A DNA stretch of 64,000 nt from Sphingobium sp. EM0848 (GCF_013375555.1 NZ_JABXWB010000001.1:1054001-1118000), one strand, 5' to 3'. Positions 48,025-57,741 are shown, numbered from the stretch's first letter. Translations and numbers: made by a program. The notes: generated by a model from the sequence alone, not told the origin.

Positions 48025-50010
48025 ATGCAATTGAAGTATGTTGGTTTTTTGACCTTGGCCGCGATGTCCATGCCTGCTCATGGTCAAAGCCCGGCGGCCA
48101 AGGCGTTTGGCGCACGAGCGCTTATCGACGTCAGCATTTCACCGGACGGCAAATCGATTGCGCTGGTCCAGCCGCTGGCCGGGCGGGGTTCGGTCGTGTC
48201 GGTGGCGCCCGTTGACGGGAGTGTGGAGCCCAAGCCGGCCTTGCTGTCGGATGGTAAGGAGGACAGGCTGTTCAACTGCGCCTGGCCCGGCAATGCGCGT
48301 CTGGCCTGTAATGCCTATATGATCAGCGCCGTCTATGGCGAGAAAATGGGATGGACGCGCATGCTGGCCGTCAATTCGGACGGCAGCGATCTCAAAGTCC
48401 TCAGCGCGCGCGGTAATGACGAAGCGCTCGGCTTCGTTCTGGGCGGCGGCAAGATCATCGATTGGCTGGGCAAGGATGGTGCCGACAGCGTGTTGATGGA
48501 TCGCTTTTATGTGGCGGAAAAGTCTACCGGTCGAATGATTTCCAATCAGCGCGAGGGTTTGGGTGTGGACCGGGTGAACATCCGCACGCTTGCCCGCACT
48601 ATGGTGGAACCGCCGCGTGGCGATGCCGAAAGCTACATCACCGACGGGCACGGCAATGTCCGCATCATGGTCACTCGTCCGAAGACCAATCTGGGTTATG
48701 GGGGGCATCGCTACAATTATTTCTATCGCAAGAAGGGGGAGCGCGAATGGCTACCGCTTTCGACGCAATCGGTGTCCGGGATCGTCGCGACCGGGTTTGA
48801 GGCCTATGCTGTCGATCCTGATCTCGATGTCGTCTACGGTGGCGATACGGTCGATGGACGGAATGGTATCTACCGTATCAGTCTTGATGGCAGCATGAAG
48901 AAGGAACTTCTGTTCGAACAGCCCGGCATTGACGTAAACGATCTGATCCGCATTGGGCGGCATCGGCGCGTCGTTGGTGTCAGTTGGGTCACGGATCGAC
49001 GGCAGTCGGTGATGTTCGATCCTGAGCTGAAGAAATTCGCGGCTGCGCTGGGCAAGGCGCTACCCAATGCGCCGCTTGTCACCTTCGTCGATGCCAGCGA
49101 AGATGAAAGCAAGCTTGTCCTGTTGGCGACGAGCGATGTCGATCCCGGCAAATATTATCTGTTCGACAAGCAGACCCGGAAATTGGCCGAAATCGCATCA
49201 GTGCAGGAGGCGCTGAACGGAATCGGGCTGTCGGAGGTCAAATCTGTCGCCTATCCTGCATCCGACGGCAAGATGATCCCCGGCTATCTGACCCTGCCGC
49301 CTGGCAGTGACGGCAAGGGGCTGCCAGCCATCGTCATGCCCCATGGCGGACCCTGGGCGCGGGATGAATGGGGTTTTGACTGGCTCGCCCAGTTTTTCGC
49401 GCATCAGGGCTATGCCGTGCTCCAGCCAAATTTCCGTGGCTCGACAGGCTTCGGCGCGGAATGGCTGGGCAGTAGCGGGTTCAAATCCTGGCAGCAGTCG
49501 GTCGGTGACATCAACGATGCCGGCAGATGGCTGGTCGATCAGGGTATTGCGAAACCTTCCCAGTTGGCCATCGTCGGCTGGTCCTATGGCGGTTATGCCG
49601 CGCTCCAGTCCGCCGTTGTCGATCCACAGCTCTACAAGGCGATCGTCGCCATTGCGCCGGTGACGGACATTGGCGATCTGCAGGCCGAATGGAAGGGCGA
49701 TTACAGCCCCGCCACGCTGGAGGCGCTGTTCGGCGACATGTCGGTGGCGCAGGCCGGATCGCCCGCGCGTCATGCCGACGCCTTCGTCGCGCCCGTTCTG
49801 ATGTTTCACGGGGACATCGATCAGAATGTGTCGGTTGCCGAATCCCGCCTCATGGCGTCTCGCTTGCGGGGTAAGGGCAAGTCGGTTGAACTGGTCGAAT
49901 ATAAGGGGCTGGACCACCAGTTGGTCGACGGTGAGGTGCGTAGCCAGATGCTGGATCGGGCCGATCGCTTCCTGCGCGATGCGCTCCATCTTCCTCCAGC
50001 GAAACCCTGA
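48025..50010 (+). CDS. S9-family prolyl oligopeptidase-type peptidase, exported
   Basis: A 661-residue serine peptidase of the dipeptidyl-peptidase/acylaminoacyl-peptidase branch. A signal peptide (YVGFLTLAAMSMPAHGQS) is followed by a beta-propeller half and the alpha/beta-hydrolase half with the catalytic serine in GWSYGGYAAL, aspartate in HGDIDQNVSV and histidine in KGLDHQLVDG. ATG 48025 is supported by AAGGGGGAA upstream; an earlier in-frame ATG at 47746 falls in the divergent gene. It is divergent from the M28 gene, so both may serve peptide scavenging. Confidence 0.92.
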   Translation: MQLKYVGFLTLAAMSMPAHGQSPAAKAFGARALIDVSISPDGKSIALVQPLAGRGSVVSVAPVDGSVEPKPALLSDGKEDRLFNCAWPGNARLACNAYMISAVYGEKMGWTRMLAVNSDGSDLKVLSARGNDEALGFVLGGGKIIDWLGKDGADSVLMDRFYVAEKSTGRMISNQREGLGVDRVNIRTLARTMVEPPRGDAESYITDGHGNVRIMVTRPKTNLGYGGHRYNYFYRKKGEREWLPLSTQSVSGIVATGFEAYAVDPDLDVVYGGDTVDGRNGIYRISLDGSMKKELLFEQPGIDVNDLIRIGRHRRVVGVSWVTDRRQSVMFDPELKKFAAALGKALPNAPLVTFVDASEDESKLVLLATSDVDPGKYYLFDKQTRKLAEIASVQEALNGIGLSEVKSVAYPASDGKMIPGYLTLPPGSDGKGLPAIVMPHGGPWARDEWGFDWLAQFFAHQGYAVLQPNFRGSTGFGAEWLGSSGFKSWQQSVGDINDAGRWLVDQGIAKPSQLAIVGWSYGGYAALQSAVVDPQLYKAIVAIAPVTDIGDLQAEWKGDYSPATLEALFGDMSVAQAGSPARHADAFVAPVLMFHGDIDQNVSVAESRLMASRLRGKGKSVELVEYKGLDHQLVDGEVRSQMLDRADRFLRDALHLPPAKP

Positions 50011-50045
50011 GCGGTAAAGGAAAAGGCCGCGGAGCCGGAAAAACT

Positions 50046-50092
50046 GAAGAGCGGTTGATCTGATCGTTTCGGATCGACCACTCTTCTTTTTA
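50046..50092 (+). terminator. intrinsic terminator after the S9 peptidase gene
   Basis: An imperfect long stem (GAAGAG-GGT-GATC with GATC-ACC-CTCTTC, small bulges) ends in six T, 36 bp after the peptidase stop. It also yields T-rich ends on the minus strand, so the intron element behind it may be isolated too. Confidence 0.78.
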
Positions 50093-50184
50093 ACGCCTGA
50101 CTGCAATCGGCAATCGAGTAGGAGGGATCCTCTCGGGTCCCCCACCGGGTCACCGGAGGGCGGTCACCCGCCCCCGGTTCCCAC

Positions 50185-50218
50185 AGAACGTAGCGTGCGG
50201 ATTTCCCGCACTACGCTC
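50185..50218 (-). ncRNA. group II intron domain V (degenerate intron)
   Basis: 34 bases on the minus strand beginning GAGCGTAGTGCG and ending CGCTACGTTCT, forming a stem closed by a GAAA tetraloop. The catalytic AGC triad is at positions 2-4. It follows the maturase stop by about 14 bp, normal spacing. The catalytic core therefore appears intact even though the protein is broken. Confidence 0.85.
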
Positions 50219-50231
50219 TTCGGCAGTTGGT

Positions 50232-51558
50232 TTACAGCACTGCGAGTGCTTGCAACGCCCGATGCGGGAGCCGCAGCTTTGGTCGCAATAGCGGGGTCCG
50301 TTCTTTGATCTGGTAAAACGCATCCCAGGTGAGGCGGCCGCCGTTACGGCTGCGACTGCACAGCATCTTGTACCAGTAACGTTCCGCCACCTGATACACC
50401 TTGATAAGCGACCGGAAATTTCCGGCGATGCCGTAGTAGGCGTAGTGGCCACGCAGGGCGGCGTTTATGGCGCCGACCTGGTCACTGATTGAGTGATGCC
50501 GTATTTGTCGCATCAGTTCCTGCAACGACACCATGCTCCGGCGAAGCCGAGACTTCTCCGTGCGCATGCCAACCTTGAAGTTGCCCTTCAGGTTCCGCGT
50601 GCAGTACAGCGTCATGCCCAGAAAGTAGATCGTCTCCGGGCGGTTTCGGCCGCGCATGCTAGCGTGTCCTTGCGCGAACCGACCAAATTCGACCAGTTTG
50701 GTCTTGGTCGGCTCCAGAGTGAGGCCGAACTTCCCCAGCCTGTGACGTAGGGCATTCTCGACTTGGAGCGCGTCCGAGCGGTACTGGAAGCAGATCACAA
50801 AATCATCGATGTAGCGTACCAGCCGAGCTTCGCCCCCTAACCGGGGCTTCACTATGCGCTCGAACCAGAGGTCGAGCACATAGTGCAGGTACACGTTGCT
50901 CAATAGGACGCTAATCGAACCACCCTGTGGAGTTCCTTCGTCACTCGGGTGAACAGCCCCGTCCCTCAAGGACGCCTGCCTTCAGCCAGCGCCTGATCAA
51001 GCTGATCAGGCGCGGATCCCCGACTCGATGTTCAACAAACTGGAGCATCCACGCATGGGACAAACTCCCAAAGAAGTTCTTCAGATCCGCCTCCAGCACC
51101 CAGCTCGTCCGGCCGCCGGCGATGGCCTCGTTGAGGGTCGACAGGGCATGATGGGCGCTGAGCTTTGGCCTGCCCCCGAACGAACAGGGCAAGAAGTCCT
51201 GCTCGTAGATCGCGGACAAGACCTCGGCCGTGCTGCGCTGGAGCGCCCGGTCGGAGACAGTTGGCACCCCTAATGGGCGCTTCTCCGTCTTCCCGGGCTT
51301 GGGGATATAGACACGCCGGACAGCCGGCGCGCGATATCCCTGACGGTGGATGGATTGAAGCATAGGCTCAATCCACCCTCCAAAGCTTTCCTTCGCCGCC
51401 TCCGCCGTCTGCCCATCCACCCCGACCGCCGAGTGGTTTGAAATCCTTGAGAGATTCCTCTGCACCCGGTCGCGCGTGATGTGATGGGCAAGCGACGTAA
51501 AGCGGAGCTTCGGCTCACACCGAGCTTTCACTGCTATGCGTTCCAGTTCCGTTTCCAT
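50232..51558 (-). pseudogene. group II intron reverse transcriptase/maturase, frameshifted
   Basis: Two abutting frames encode the N-terminal part (from ATG 51558; METELERIAV, fingers motif VYIPKPGKTEKRPLGVP, then EADLKNFFGSL) and the C-terminal part (HPSDEGTPQGGSISVLLSN, catalytic YIDD in LVRYIDDFVICF, and the maturase domain). Around 50960 the frame slips by +1: GAGGGACGG where GAGGACGG would restore the reading frame, consistent with one extra G. The mature length without the shift would be about 440 residues. No endonuclease domain is seen. Confidence 0.87.
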
Positions 51559-52068
51559 GGCCAGCTTGATCTTTCCTTTGGATGAAAGGCTTTGTCTCCC
51601 GTTGGATGGAGCCCATGTTGCCCAAGAACACTTCAACTACCGCTGACCGCTTCCCCATGTGGCCGGCTCTCCCGTCCTCGGAGTACTATCAGTCAGTCTG
51701 ACTTCCACCCGGCCGTCAGATCCTTCTCGCCTCATCAGCTTGTCAGACCCTACAAGCTCGCGCTTGAACCGGATGGATCTCCCTTGTTCACGACAAATCA
51801 CTTGGTTGCATGCTGGCGGTACGAACCCCGGGAGCATCTCAAGCCACTCGCAATAGCGCAGCCTACAGATTCCGCCTTCCCCTTAGAGAGATAGGGTCGG
51901 CTACTCCGATCACGTTCGATTTCGGGGCTATCTATCCGTTCACATATGTTCCGGCCTACAACCTCCTTGTCTACGCTTCGCAGTGGCCGTTACCGGACAC
52001 CACGCAAGACTCAGTACACGGCTGCTTGCTAGGCTTTGCCGCGGCCGCCATCCCAGACGGCTAAATTT

Positions 52069-52129
52069 GTCGCGCTTGCAAGGCGCAACTCTCACACCAC
52101 CGGGCGTACGTTCTACGTACCACGGCGGT
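52069..52129 (-). ncRNA. group II intron domains V and VI (class C intron)
   Basis: Domain V is 34 bases (52129-52096 on the minus strand), with stem ACCGCC against GGTGGT, inner stem GTACGT/ACGTAC, and a CGC triad as in class C introns. Domain VI follows as GTTGCGC and GCGCGAC (52089-52083 and 52075-52069) around a 7-base loop. The last 17 bases of the maturase gene overlap domain V. Confidence 0.75.
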
Positions 52130-53555
52130 TTTCGGTCTTGTTTAACCTGCTGTGATGGGCAGCGAGACTGACGAGGCCCTGCCGTTCAAACCATGCGATG
52201 GTCATAGCTTCCGCAGCTGGAGGGCTACCCGCCATACGCCACCATCCTTTGCCCGACCGCGCCAAAAGCCACGCCCGCCATTCCGGGACGCCCTCCTTCT
52301 GCAGGAAGGTGGCGACCGTCATGACGCGTTTGCACTGCTTGAGCCTTACGCAGCGGAGTTTCCGCCTGAGCCATCTATCGAGCTCGGTCAGTGGCGTCCG
52401 TGCTTGGGCGTGCCGGTAATATGTAACCCATCCCGTGGTGAATGCGTTCACCTGCGCCACCATCGATGCGAGAGATATCCCTCGGTTCCGGCGAGTGAGC
52501 TGACGAAGACGTCCCTTCATGCGGGCGAGGCTCTCAGGCGCTACCCCCAGACGCCCACCTGGCAAAAGGCGGTGCCCGAGGAACTTGCGCTTCCGGATCG
52601 GTGCGACCGCGCTCTTGTCCTGGTTGACGCGGAGGCGGAGCTTGCCTTCCAGAAAGGCAGACACCGAAGCCATGACGCGCTCCCCCGCCACCTGTGACCG
52701 CACGTAAATGTTGCAGTCGTCAGCGTAACGGCAGAACCGGTGGCCCCGGCGTTCGAGCTCCTTGTCGAGGTCATCCAGAATGAGATTCGCGATTAATGGC
52801 GAGAGAGGACCGCCTTGCGCGGCTCCTTCCTGCCGTTCGACGAACACGCCGTTCGAGAACATTCCTGCTTGTAGGAAGCGACGGATGATCCCGAGGAGAC
52901 GCTTATCGCCGACGTGCCGGGCCAGACGGGACAGGGCGATGTCGTGGTTCACTCGGTCGAAGAATTTCTCCAGATCGAGATCGGCGACAATCCCGTATCC
53001 CTCCGATACATATTCCCGGGCCTGACGTAGCGCGTCATGTGCACTACGTCCCGGGCGGAACCCATAGCTCGATGCCGAGAAGGTCGGATCAAGCAGGGGC
53101 TCCAGGACTTGCAGTATCGCCTGCTGGACCAGCCGGTCCATTACCGTTGGAATGCAGATTTGCCGCATCCCTTTGCCGCCAGGCTTGGGAATTTCCACCC
53201 CGCGCACCGGTTGGGGTCGGTAGCTGCCGTCAAGCAGCGAGACGATCAGCCTTTCACGGTTGTTAGCGATCCAGCCACGCAGGTCGTCAACGGTCATCCC
53301 GTCCACCCCCGGCGCGCCCTTGTTCGCTTTTACCCGTTTATAGGCCTGGTTGAGGTTAGCCGAACTGGCCACCTGTTCCATCACATCATACGCCAAGGCG
53401 AGTTTCTCGGACCGTGCCGCAGGTGATTGCCGCTCCTCGTACGTCCCAGCGCCGGTTCCGCCTTTGCCAGTTACGCCGTGGCGCAGCGATGCCCTCAGGG
53501 CTTCATCGAAGAAGTCCTGCTGCTTCCCGCTGCCTTGCTGCCGCTCCACACCCAT
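52113..53555 (-). CDS. ltrA: group II intron reverse transcriptase/maturase, intact
   Basis: A 480-residue RT/maturase. RT domains run from NKGAPGVDGMTVDDL through RQICIPTVMDRLVQQAI, SSYGFRPGRSAHDAL, DLDLEKFFDRVNHD and AAQGGPLSPLIANL to the catalytic YADD (FCRYADDCNIYV, about residue 290); the maturase X domain follows (LTRRNRGISLASMV, GWVTYYRHAQ). No HNH endonuclease domain, as in class C. It would splice its own intron RNA and reverse-transcribe it into new sites. The ORF stop lies inside domain V, an unusual overlap. ATG 53555 start. Confidence 0.92.
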   Translation of the reverse strand: MGVERQQGSGKQQDFFDEALRASLRHGVTGKGGTGAGTYEERQSPAARSEKLALAYDVMEQVASSANLNQAYKRVKANKGAPGVDGMTVDDLRGWIANNRERLIVSLLDGSYRPQPVRGVEIPKPGGKGMRQICIPTVMDRLVQQAILQVLEPLLDPTFSASSYGFRPGRSAHDALRQAREYVSEGYGIVADLDLEKFFDRVNHDIALSRLARHVGDKRLLGIIRRFLQAGMFSNGVFVERQEGAAQGGPLSPLIANLILDDLDKELERRGHRFCRYADDCNIYVRSQVAGERVMASVSAFLEGKLRLRVNQDKSAVAPIRKRKFLGHRLLPGGRLGVAPESLARMKGRLRQLTRRNRGISLASMVAQVNAFTTGWVTYYRHAQARTPLTELDRWLRRKLRCVRLKQCKRVMTVATFLQKEGVPEWRAWLLARSGKGWWRMAGSPPAAEAMTIAWFERQGLVSLAAHHSRLNKTENRRGT

Positions 53556-53973
53556 CGAACGACCCCAGTCGTGCTCCTTGAAAACCGAATTCAGCCCTTC
53601 GCCCGGTCGCCCGAGCTACTATGGCCTCTGCTGACTTCTCCCTGCCCATTTGTCGCCGTCGCCGCCGCCATACTCCGGTTTGTCCAGAGAGGCAGAGAGA
53701 TCTCCCAGAGTAAGGCGTTGCTCCTTCGCTCGGTCGCTGCCGGATTTACCTGCGCGTGTGTCTGTCTGAATATCGGGCGTCCCGGTCCATTGCCCAGTTA
53801 CCCCACCGCACCGGCCTTATATCCGATTCCTGTTCGTCAGCTCCAAGCTTTGCCTAAGGCTTCCTCCCCACCCCGCCTCGCGGCGACGCAGTTGCCTTTA
53901 GCTGGCGGTTCCGTTCAGCCGGCCCGCAGAGGACTCTCACCTCCAACATCAACGCCATGTCTGGCACACAAAC

Positions 53974-54001
53974 AAAAAGGGGCGGTCCATCGGACCGCCC
54001 C
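53974..54001 (-). terminator. intrinsic terminator of rpsD, intron target
   Basis: A perfect 10 bp stem (GGGGCGGTCC with GGACCGCCCC) and a 3 base loop, ending in TTTTT on the minus strand, 29 bp after the rpsD stop. The class C intron begins 5 bases past this T-run, so transcription from rpsD should end before the intron unless it reads through. Confidence 0.92.
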
Positions 54002-54029
54002 TTCCTTGTTCGGATACTCGCCGCTGAAA

Positions 54030-54644
54030 TTAGCGCGAATAGAATTCGACGACCAGATTCGGTTCCATCTTCACCGGATAGGGCACTTCGTCCAGCGACG
54101 GAACGCGGACATAGGTGACCTTGGCAGCGCCATCGGGCGACACATAGTCGGGAATGTCACGCTCGGGCAGGCTCTGTGCTTCGAGGACCAGCGCCATTTC
54201 CTGCGCCTTCTTGCCCAGGGTGATTTCGTCGCCCGGACGAACCAGACGCGAGGCGATGTTGCACTTCACGCCGTTCACATAGATGTGGCCGTGCGAAACG
54301 ATCTGGCGGGCCGAGAAGATGGTCGGCGCGAACTTGGCGCGGTAGACGACGGCGTCCAGGCGGCGCTCGAGCAGGCCGATCAGGTTCTGACCGGTGTCAC
54401 CCTTCATGCGGGCGGCTTCGATGTAGCTCTTCTTGAACTGCTTTTCGGTGATGTCGCCATAATAGCCCTTCAGCTTCTGCTTGGCGCGCAGCTGGATGCC
54501 GTAGTCCGACATCTTGCCCTTGCGGCGCTGGCCGTGCTGACCGGGGCCATATTCGCGCTTGTTGACCGGGCTCTTGGGGCGACCCCAGATGTTCTCGCCC
54601 ATGCGGCGGTCGAGTTTGTACTTTGCGCTGGAACGCTTCGACAT
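54030..54644 (-). CDS. rpsD: 30S ribosomal protein S4
   Basis: A 204-residue primary 16S rRNA-binding protein. It starts [20 protein letters not shown], has the S4 domain ([32 protein letters not shown]) and ends in VVEFYSR. It contains the canonical family layout without gaps. Monocistronic, with a promoter region of about 180 bp shared with the divergent chorismate mutase gene and a strong terminator downstream. Confidence 0.97.
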   Translation of the reverse strand: MSKRSSAKYKLDRRMGENIWGRPKSPVNKREYGPGQHGQRRKGKMSDYGIQLRAKQKLKGYYGDITEKQFKKSYIEAARMKGDTGQNLIGLLERRLDAVVYRAKFAPTIFSARQIVSHGHIYVNGVKCNIASRLVRPGDEITLGKKAQEMALVLEAQSLPERDIPDYVSPDGAAKVTYVRVPSLDEVPYPVKMEPNLVVEFYSR

Positions 54645-54825
54645 GATAATTTCCTAAACAATTGCTTCTAACGTTATCCCCGGTATCGCCTGCGATCCAT
54701 ATTTCAGGGACAGGGCCACCGCTTCACCGGGATGCGGGACCAATCGCGAAGCGGCGCCTATGACGAAGGGAAGGGGGTATGTCAACCCTCGACAGGCCGG
54801 ATTTCCGGCCTTAGTGCCACTCCCC

Positions 54826-55125
54826 ATGAACCCCGAAAGTTACACGACCATGGCCGAAGTCCGCGCAGGTGTGGACGAAATCGACCGGCAGCTTGTCGCG
54901 CTGCTCGACCAGCGCTTCGCCCATATGCGCGCCGCCGCCCGCATCAAGCCGGAACGCGGGGCTGTGCGGGATGAGGCCCGCAAGGCGGAGGTGATTGAAA
55001 ACGCTCGCGCTGAAGCGGAGCGCCTCGGCGCCCCTGCTGGTGTCATTGCGGAACTGTGGGACCAGTTGGTCGAAGCATCGATCGCCTATGAAATGACCGA
55101 GTTCGATCGGCTTCGCACCGCCTAA
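54826..55125 (+). CDS. chorismate mutase, AroQ type
   Basis: A 99-residue all-helical monofunctional chorismate mutase, converting chorismate to prephenate for Phe/Tyr synthesis. It shows the AroQ layout: VDEIDRQLVALLDQRFAHM with the first catalytic arginine, AARIKPERG with the lysine region, and a C-terminal helix ELWDQLVEASIAYEMTEFD. ATG 54826 was chosen; the frame before it (from 54760) has atypical composition. It is divergent from rpsD and is followed by an 89 bp repeat 3 bp after its stop. Confidence 0.87.
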   Translation: MNPESYTTMAEVRAGVDEIDRQLVALLDQRFAHMRAAARIKPERGAVRDEARKAEVIENARAEAERLGAPAGVIAELWDQLVEASIAYEMTEFDRLRTA

Positions 55126-55128
55126 CCC

Positions 55129-55217
55129 GTCGTTCCCGCGAAGGCGGGAACCCATCTCCCATAAGAAGGATCAGGGTGTGAGGTCAGGAGATGGATTCCC
55201 GCCTTCGCGGGAATGAC
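55129..55217. repeat. 89 bp double-hairpin repeat, copy 2 (REP/BIME-like)
   Basis: Two 31 bp arms (55129-55159 and 55187-55217), inverted around a 27 bp spacer, match each other at 29 of 31 positions. Each arm folds on itself (TTCCCGC-GAAG-GCGGGAA). The left arm reads GTCGTTCCCGCGAAGGCGGG then AACCCATCTCC. Its lengths are identical to the copy at 6857-6945. It separates the convergent chorismate mutase and TrmJ-type genes and may also serve as a transcription barrier. Confidence 0.8.
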
Positions 55218-55226
55218 ATTAGCTTC

Positions 55227-55967
55227 CTAGCGCGTGCGCGGGTTCCCAAGTGCGGAGAGAACCCCGCGCAGAGTCCGCACCTCCAGGTGATTCCAGCCCG
55301 GCTTGGTTAGCAGGTTGCGCAGCGTCCGCTTGGTCGCGGGCGCTCGATCCGGCGGGAAGAAATAGCCAGCGCCTTCCAGCAGGATCTCAAACTGGTCGAT
55401 CATCCCTTCCAGTTCAGCCTGAGGCGCCGGTTCACCCAGATCAACGATGGTTGGCTGTTCCAGCGAAGCCTGTTTCGACCACTCATAAGCGCAGAGGATC
55501 ACCGCCTGCGCCAGATTGAGCGACCCGAACTCAGGATTGATCGGCACCGTCAGAATCTTGCGCGCCAGCGCCACATCTTCGGTCTCCAGCCCTGACCGCT
55601 CCGGCCCGAACACATAGGCCGAACGCCCGGCGGCGGCATGGATTTCCCGCGCAGCCTCATCCGGCGTCACCACCGGCTTGGTCACGCCCCGCTTGCGCAC
55701 GGTGGTCGCATAGACATGCGCGCAGTCCGCCACCGCATCCGCCAGCGTCTCGAAAACCTCGGCCTTGTCCAGCACTATGTCTGCGCCAGCCGCGGATGGC
55801 CCGGCATCAGGATTGGGCCAGCCGTCACGCGGCGACACCAGTCGCATTTCGGTCAGCCCGAAATTCAGCATGGCCCGCGCCGCCTTGCCGATATTTTCGC
55901 CGAGCTGCGGCCGGACCAGAACGATGACGGGAGGCGGGGAACCAGCCTCAGTCGCAGCTTTAGTCAC
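55227..55967 (-). CDS. tRNA (cytidine/uridine-2'-O-)methyltransferase, TrmJ/SpoU type
   Basis: A 246-residue SPOUT methyltransferase. The knot motifs are [20 protein letters not shown] near the N-terminus, then [23 protein letters not shown] and [12 protein letters not shown] near residue 160, typical of TrmJ (2'-O-methylation of tRNA position 32). The gene begins with GTG at 55967 and overlaps the nrdR stop by 8 bp, so it is probably translationally coupled. The last 80 residues form a C-terminal extension as in TrmJ. Confidence 0.88.
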   Translation of the reverse strand: MTKAATEAGSPPPVIVLVRPQLGENIGKAARAMLNFGLTEMRLVSPRDGWPNPDAGPSAAGADIVLDKAEVFETLADAVADCAHVYATTVRKRGVTKPVVTPDEAAREIHAAAGRSAYVFGPERSGLETEDVALARKILTVPINPEFGSLNLAQAVILCAYEWSKQASLEQPTIVDLGEPAPQAELEGMIDQFEILLEGAGYFFPPDRAPATKRTLRNLLTKPGWNHLEVRTLRGVLSALGNPRTR

Positions 55968-56421
55968 TGCCGACTTCCTTCACGGTCGAGGCAAAATCCT
56001 CGAAATCCCGCGCGTCGGTGAAGTCCTTATAAACGCTGGCGAAGCGGATATAGGAAACGCTGTCGAGGCGCTTCAAACCCTCCATCACCATTTCGCCAAT
56101 CGCGCGCGCCGGAACTTCGCCGTCGCCGGAGGTTTCCAATTGCCGCTGGATGCCGGAAATCAGCTTTTCCAGACGGCTGGGATCGATGGGCCGCTTCCGG
56201 CAGGCGATGCCGATGGAGCGCGCCAGCTTGTCGCGATCAAAGGCTTCCTTGCGCCCCTCGCTCTTTACCACCCAGATATCGCGGAGCTGAATCCGTTCAA
56301 AAGTGGTGAAGCGCGCGCCACAGGCTTCGCACTGACGCCGACGGCGAATGGCGGCGCCATCCTCCGTCGGGCGGCTGTCCTTTACCTGACTGTCGTCATG
56401 GGCACAGAAGGGGCAACGCAA
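55960..56421 (-). CDS. nrdR: transcriptional repressor NrdR
   Basis: A 153-residue repressor of ribonucleotide reductase genes. It has the N-terminal zinc ribbon (MRCPFC at the start, later CEACGARF) and the ATP-cone domain that reads ATP/dATP ([19 protein letters not shown]). The start codon is TTG at 56421, chosen because it gives the invariant MRCPFC N-terminus. It follows glyA by 6 bp and overlaps the methyltransferase gene by 8 bp, so glyA-nrdR-trmJ is one unit. Confidence 0.95.
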   Translation of the reverse strand: MRCPFCAHDDSQVKDSRPTEDGAAIRRRRQCEACGARFTTFERIQLRDIWVVKSEGRKEAFDRDKLARSIGIACRKRPIDPSRLEKLISGIQRQLETSGDGEVPARAIGEMVMEGLKRLDSVSYIRFASVYKDFTDARDFEDFASTVKEVGSD

Positions 56422-56427
56422 GGGGTG

Positions 56428-57741
56428 TCAGCCTTCGTAGATCGGGAAACGGGCGCAAAGGGCCGAGACGCGCTCACGCACGCTGGCTTCCACGGCGGCG
56501 TCGCCATGCTCACCATTGTCGCGCAGGCCTTCCAGAACGTCGGCGATCATGTCGCCGATGGCCTCGAACTCGGCCACGCCGAACCCGCGCGTCGTTCCCG
56601 CAGGGGAACCAACCCGAATACCGCTGGTCTTGGTCGGCGGCAGCGGGTCGCCCGGCACGCCATTCTTGTTGCAGGTGATGAAGCTGCGTTCCAGCGCTTC
56701 GTCCGCATCCTTGCCCGAAATGCCGTAGGGGCGCAGGTCGATCAGCGCCAGATGCGTGTCGGTGCCGCCGGAAATCACGGCCAGACCGCGCTGTTCCAGC
56801 TTGCCTGCCAGCGCCTTGGCATTGGTGACGATCGCCTTGGCATAGGTCTTGAACTCGGGACGCAGCGCCTCACCGAAGGCAACGGCCTTCGCCGCGATCA
56901 CATGCATCAGCGGGCCGCCCTGAAGGCCGGGGAACACCGCCGAGTTGATCTTCTTCGAAATGGCTTCGTCATTGGTCAGGATCATGCCGCCGCGCGGACC
57001 GCGCAGGGTCTTGTGCGTGGTGGTGGTCACGACATGGGCATGGCCGAAGGGCGTCGGATGCTCGCCACCGGCGACCAGACCCGCGAAGTGGGCCATGTCG
57101 ACCATGAACAGCGCGCCGACCTTGTCCGCGATCGCGCGGAAGCGCGCGAAGTCGATATGGCGCGGATAAGCCGAACCGCCCGCAATGATAAGCGAGGGCT
57201 TGTTCTCGACCGCCATGGCTTCGACGACATCATAGTCGATCAGGTGCGTGTCTTCACGCACGCCGTACTGCACGGCATTATACCATTTGCCCGACAGCGC
57301 AGGCTTCGCGCCATGCGTCAGGTGGCCGCCGGCATCGAGCGACAGGCCCATGATGGTGTCGCCCGGCTTGGTCAGCGCCAGCATGACCGCGCCGTTCGCC
57401 TGCGCGCCCGAATGGGGCTGCACATTGACGAAGCCGCAGTTGAACAGTTGCTTGGCGCGGTCGATGGCGAGCTGCTCGACCTCATCCGACGGCGCGCAGC
57501 CCTGATAGTAGCGCTTGCCCGGATAGCCTTCCGCATATTTGTTCGTGAAGACCGAACCCTGCGCCTCCAGCACCGCCTTCGAGACGATATTTTCCGAAGC
57601 GATCAGTTCGATCTGATTCTGTTCGCGCTTCAGTTCCTTGGTGACGCCCGCGAAGACCGCCGGGTCGGCATCGGCCAGGCCGCGCGTGAAATAGCCTTCC
57701 GAACGGATTTCGGACAGGGTGTCGAGGGTGGCTGTGCTCAT
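56428..57741 (-). CDS. glyA: serine hydroxymethyltransferase
   Basis: A 437-residue PLP enzyme converting serine to glycine with transfer of a one-carbon unit to tetrahydrofolate. PLP lysine is in [18 protein letters not shown], and other signatures such as [10 protein letters not shown] and [13 protein letters not shown] are intact. It lies in the minus-strand run rpiB-glyA-nrdR-trmJ, 11 bp after rpiB. Start ATG 57741. Complete and ordinary. Confidence 0.97.
   Translation of the reverse strand: MSTATLDTLSEIRSEGYFTRGLADADPAVFAGVTKELKREQNQIELIASENIVSKAVLEAQGSVFTNKYAEGYPGKRYYQGCAPSDEVEQLAIDRAKQLFNCGFVNVQPHSGAQANGAVMLALTKPGDTIMGLSLDAGGHLTHGAKPALSGKWYNAVQYGVREDTHLIDYDVVEAMAVENKPSLIIAGGSAYPRHIDFARFRAIADKVGALFMVDMAHFAGLVAGGEHPTPFGHAHVVTTTTHKTLRGPRGGMILTNDEAISKKINSAVFPGLQGGPLMHVIAAKAVAFGEALRPEFKTYAKAIVTNAKALAGKLEQRGLAVISGGTDTHLALIDLRPYGISGKDADEALERSFITCNKNGVPGDPLPPTKTSGIRVGSPAGTTRGFGVAEFEAIGDMIADVLEGLRDNGEHGDAAVEASVRERVSALCARFPIYEG

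Larger units (their letters stand above)
50137..52060 (-). mobile_element. group II intron, degenerate (frameshifted maturase), class not resolved
   Basis: A group II intron in minus orientation. Its domain V (50185-50218) is textbook in form, with AGC triad and GAAA loop, and a domain VI hairpin with a bulged A (near 50150) follows; the 3' end is probably near 50137 (AC). Bases 51559-52060 hold domain I-III RNA without coding capacity. The 5' end is not resolved: no clean GUGYG is found (nearest GTGTA at 52019-52015). Its reverse transcriptase has a frameshift, so it probably cannot move without help in trans. Confidence 0.75.
52064..53969 (-). mobile_element. group II intron, probably class C, downstream of the rpsD terminator
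   Basis: Complete intron of about 1.9 kb in minus orientation. The 5' end GTGTGCC (53969-53963) starts 5 bases beyond the T-run of the rpsD terminator, the typical target of class C introns. Bases 53556-53969 form the domain I-III RNA leader. A maturase gene, domain V of 34 bases and domain VI follow. The CGC-type triad in domain V and the maturase without endonuclease domain fit class C. The 3' end is placed only to within a few bases (about 52064). Confidence 0.83.
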
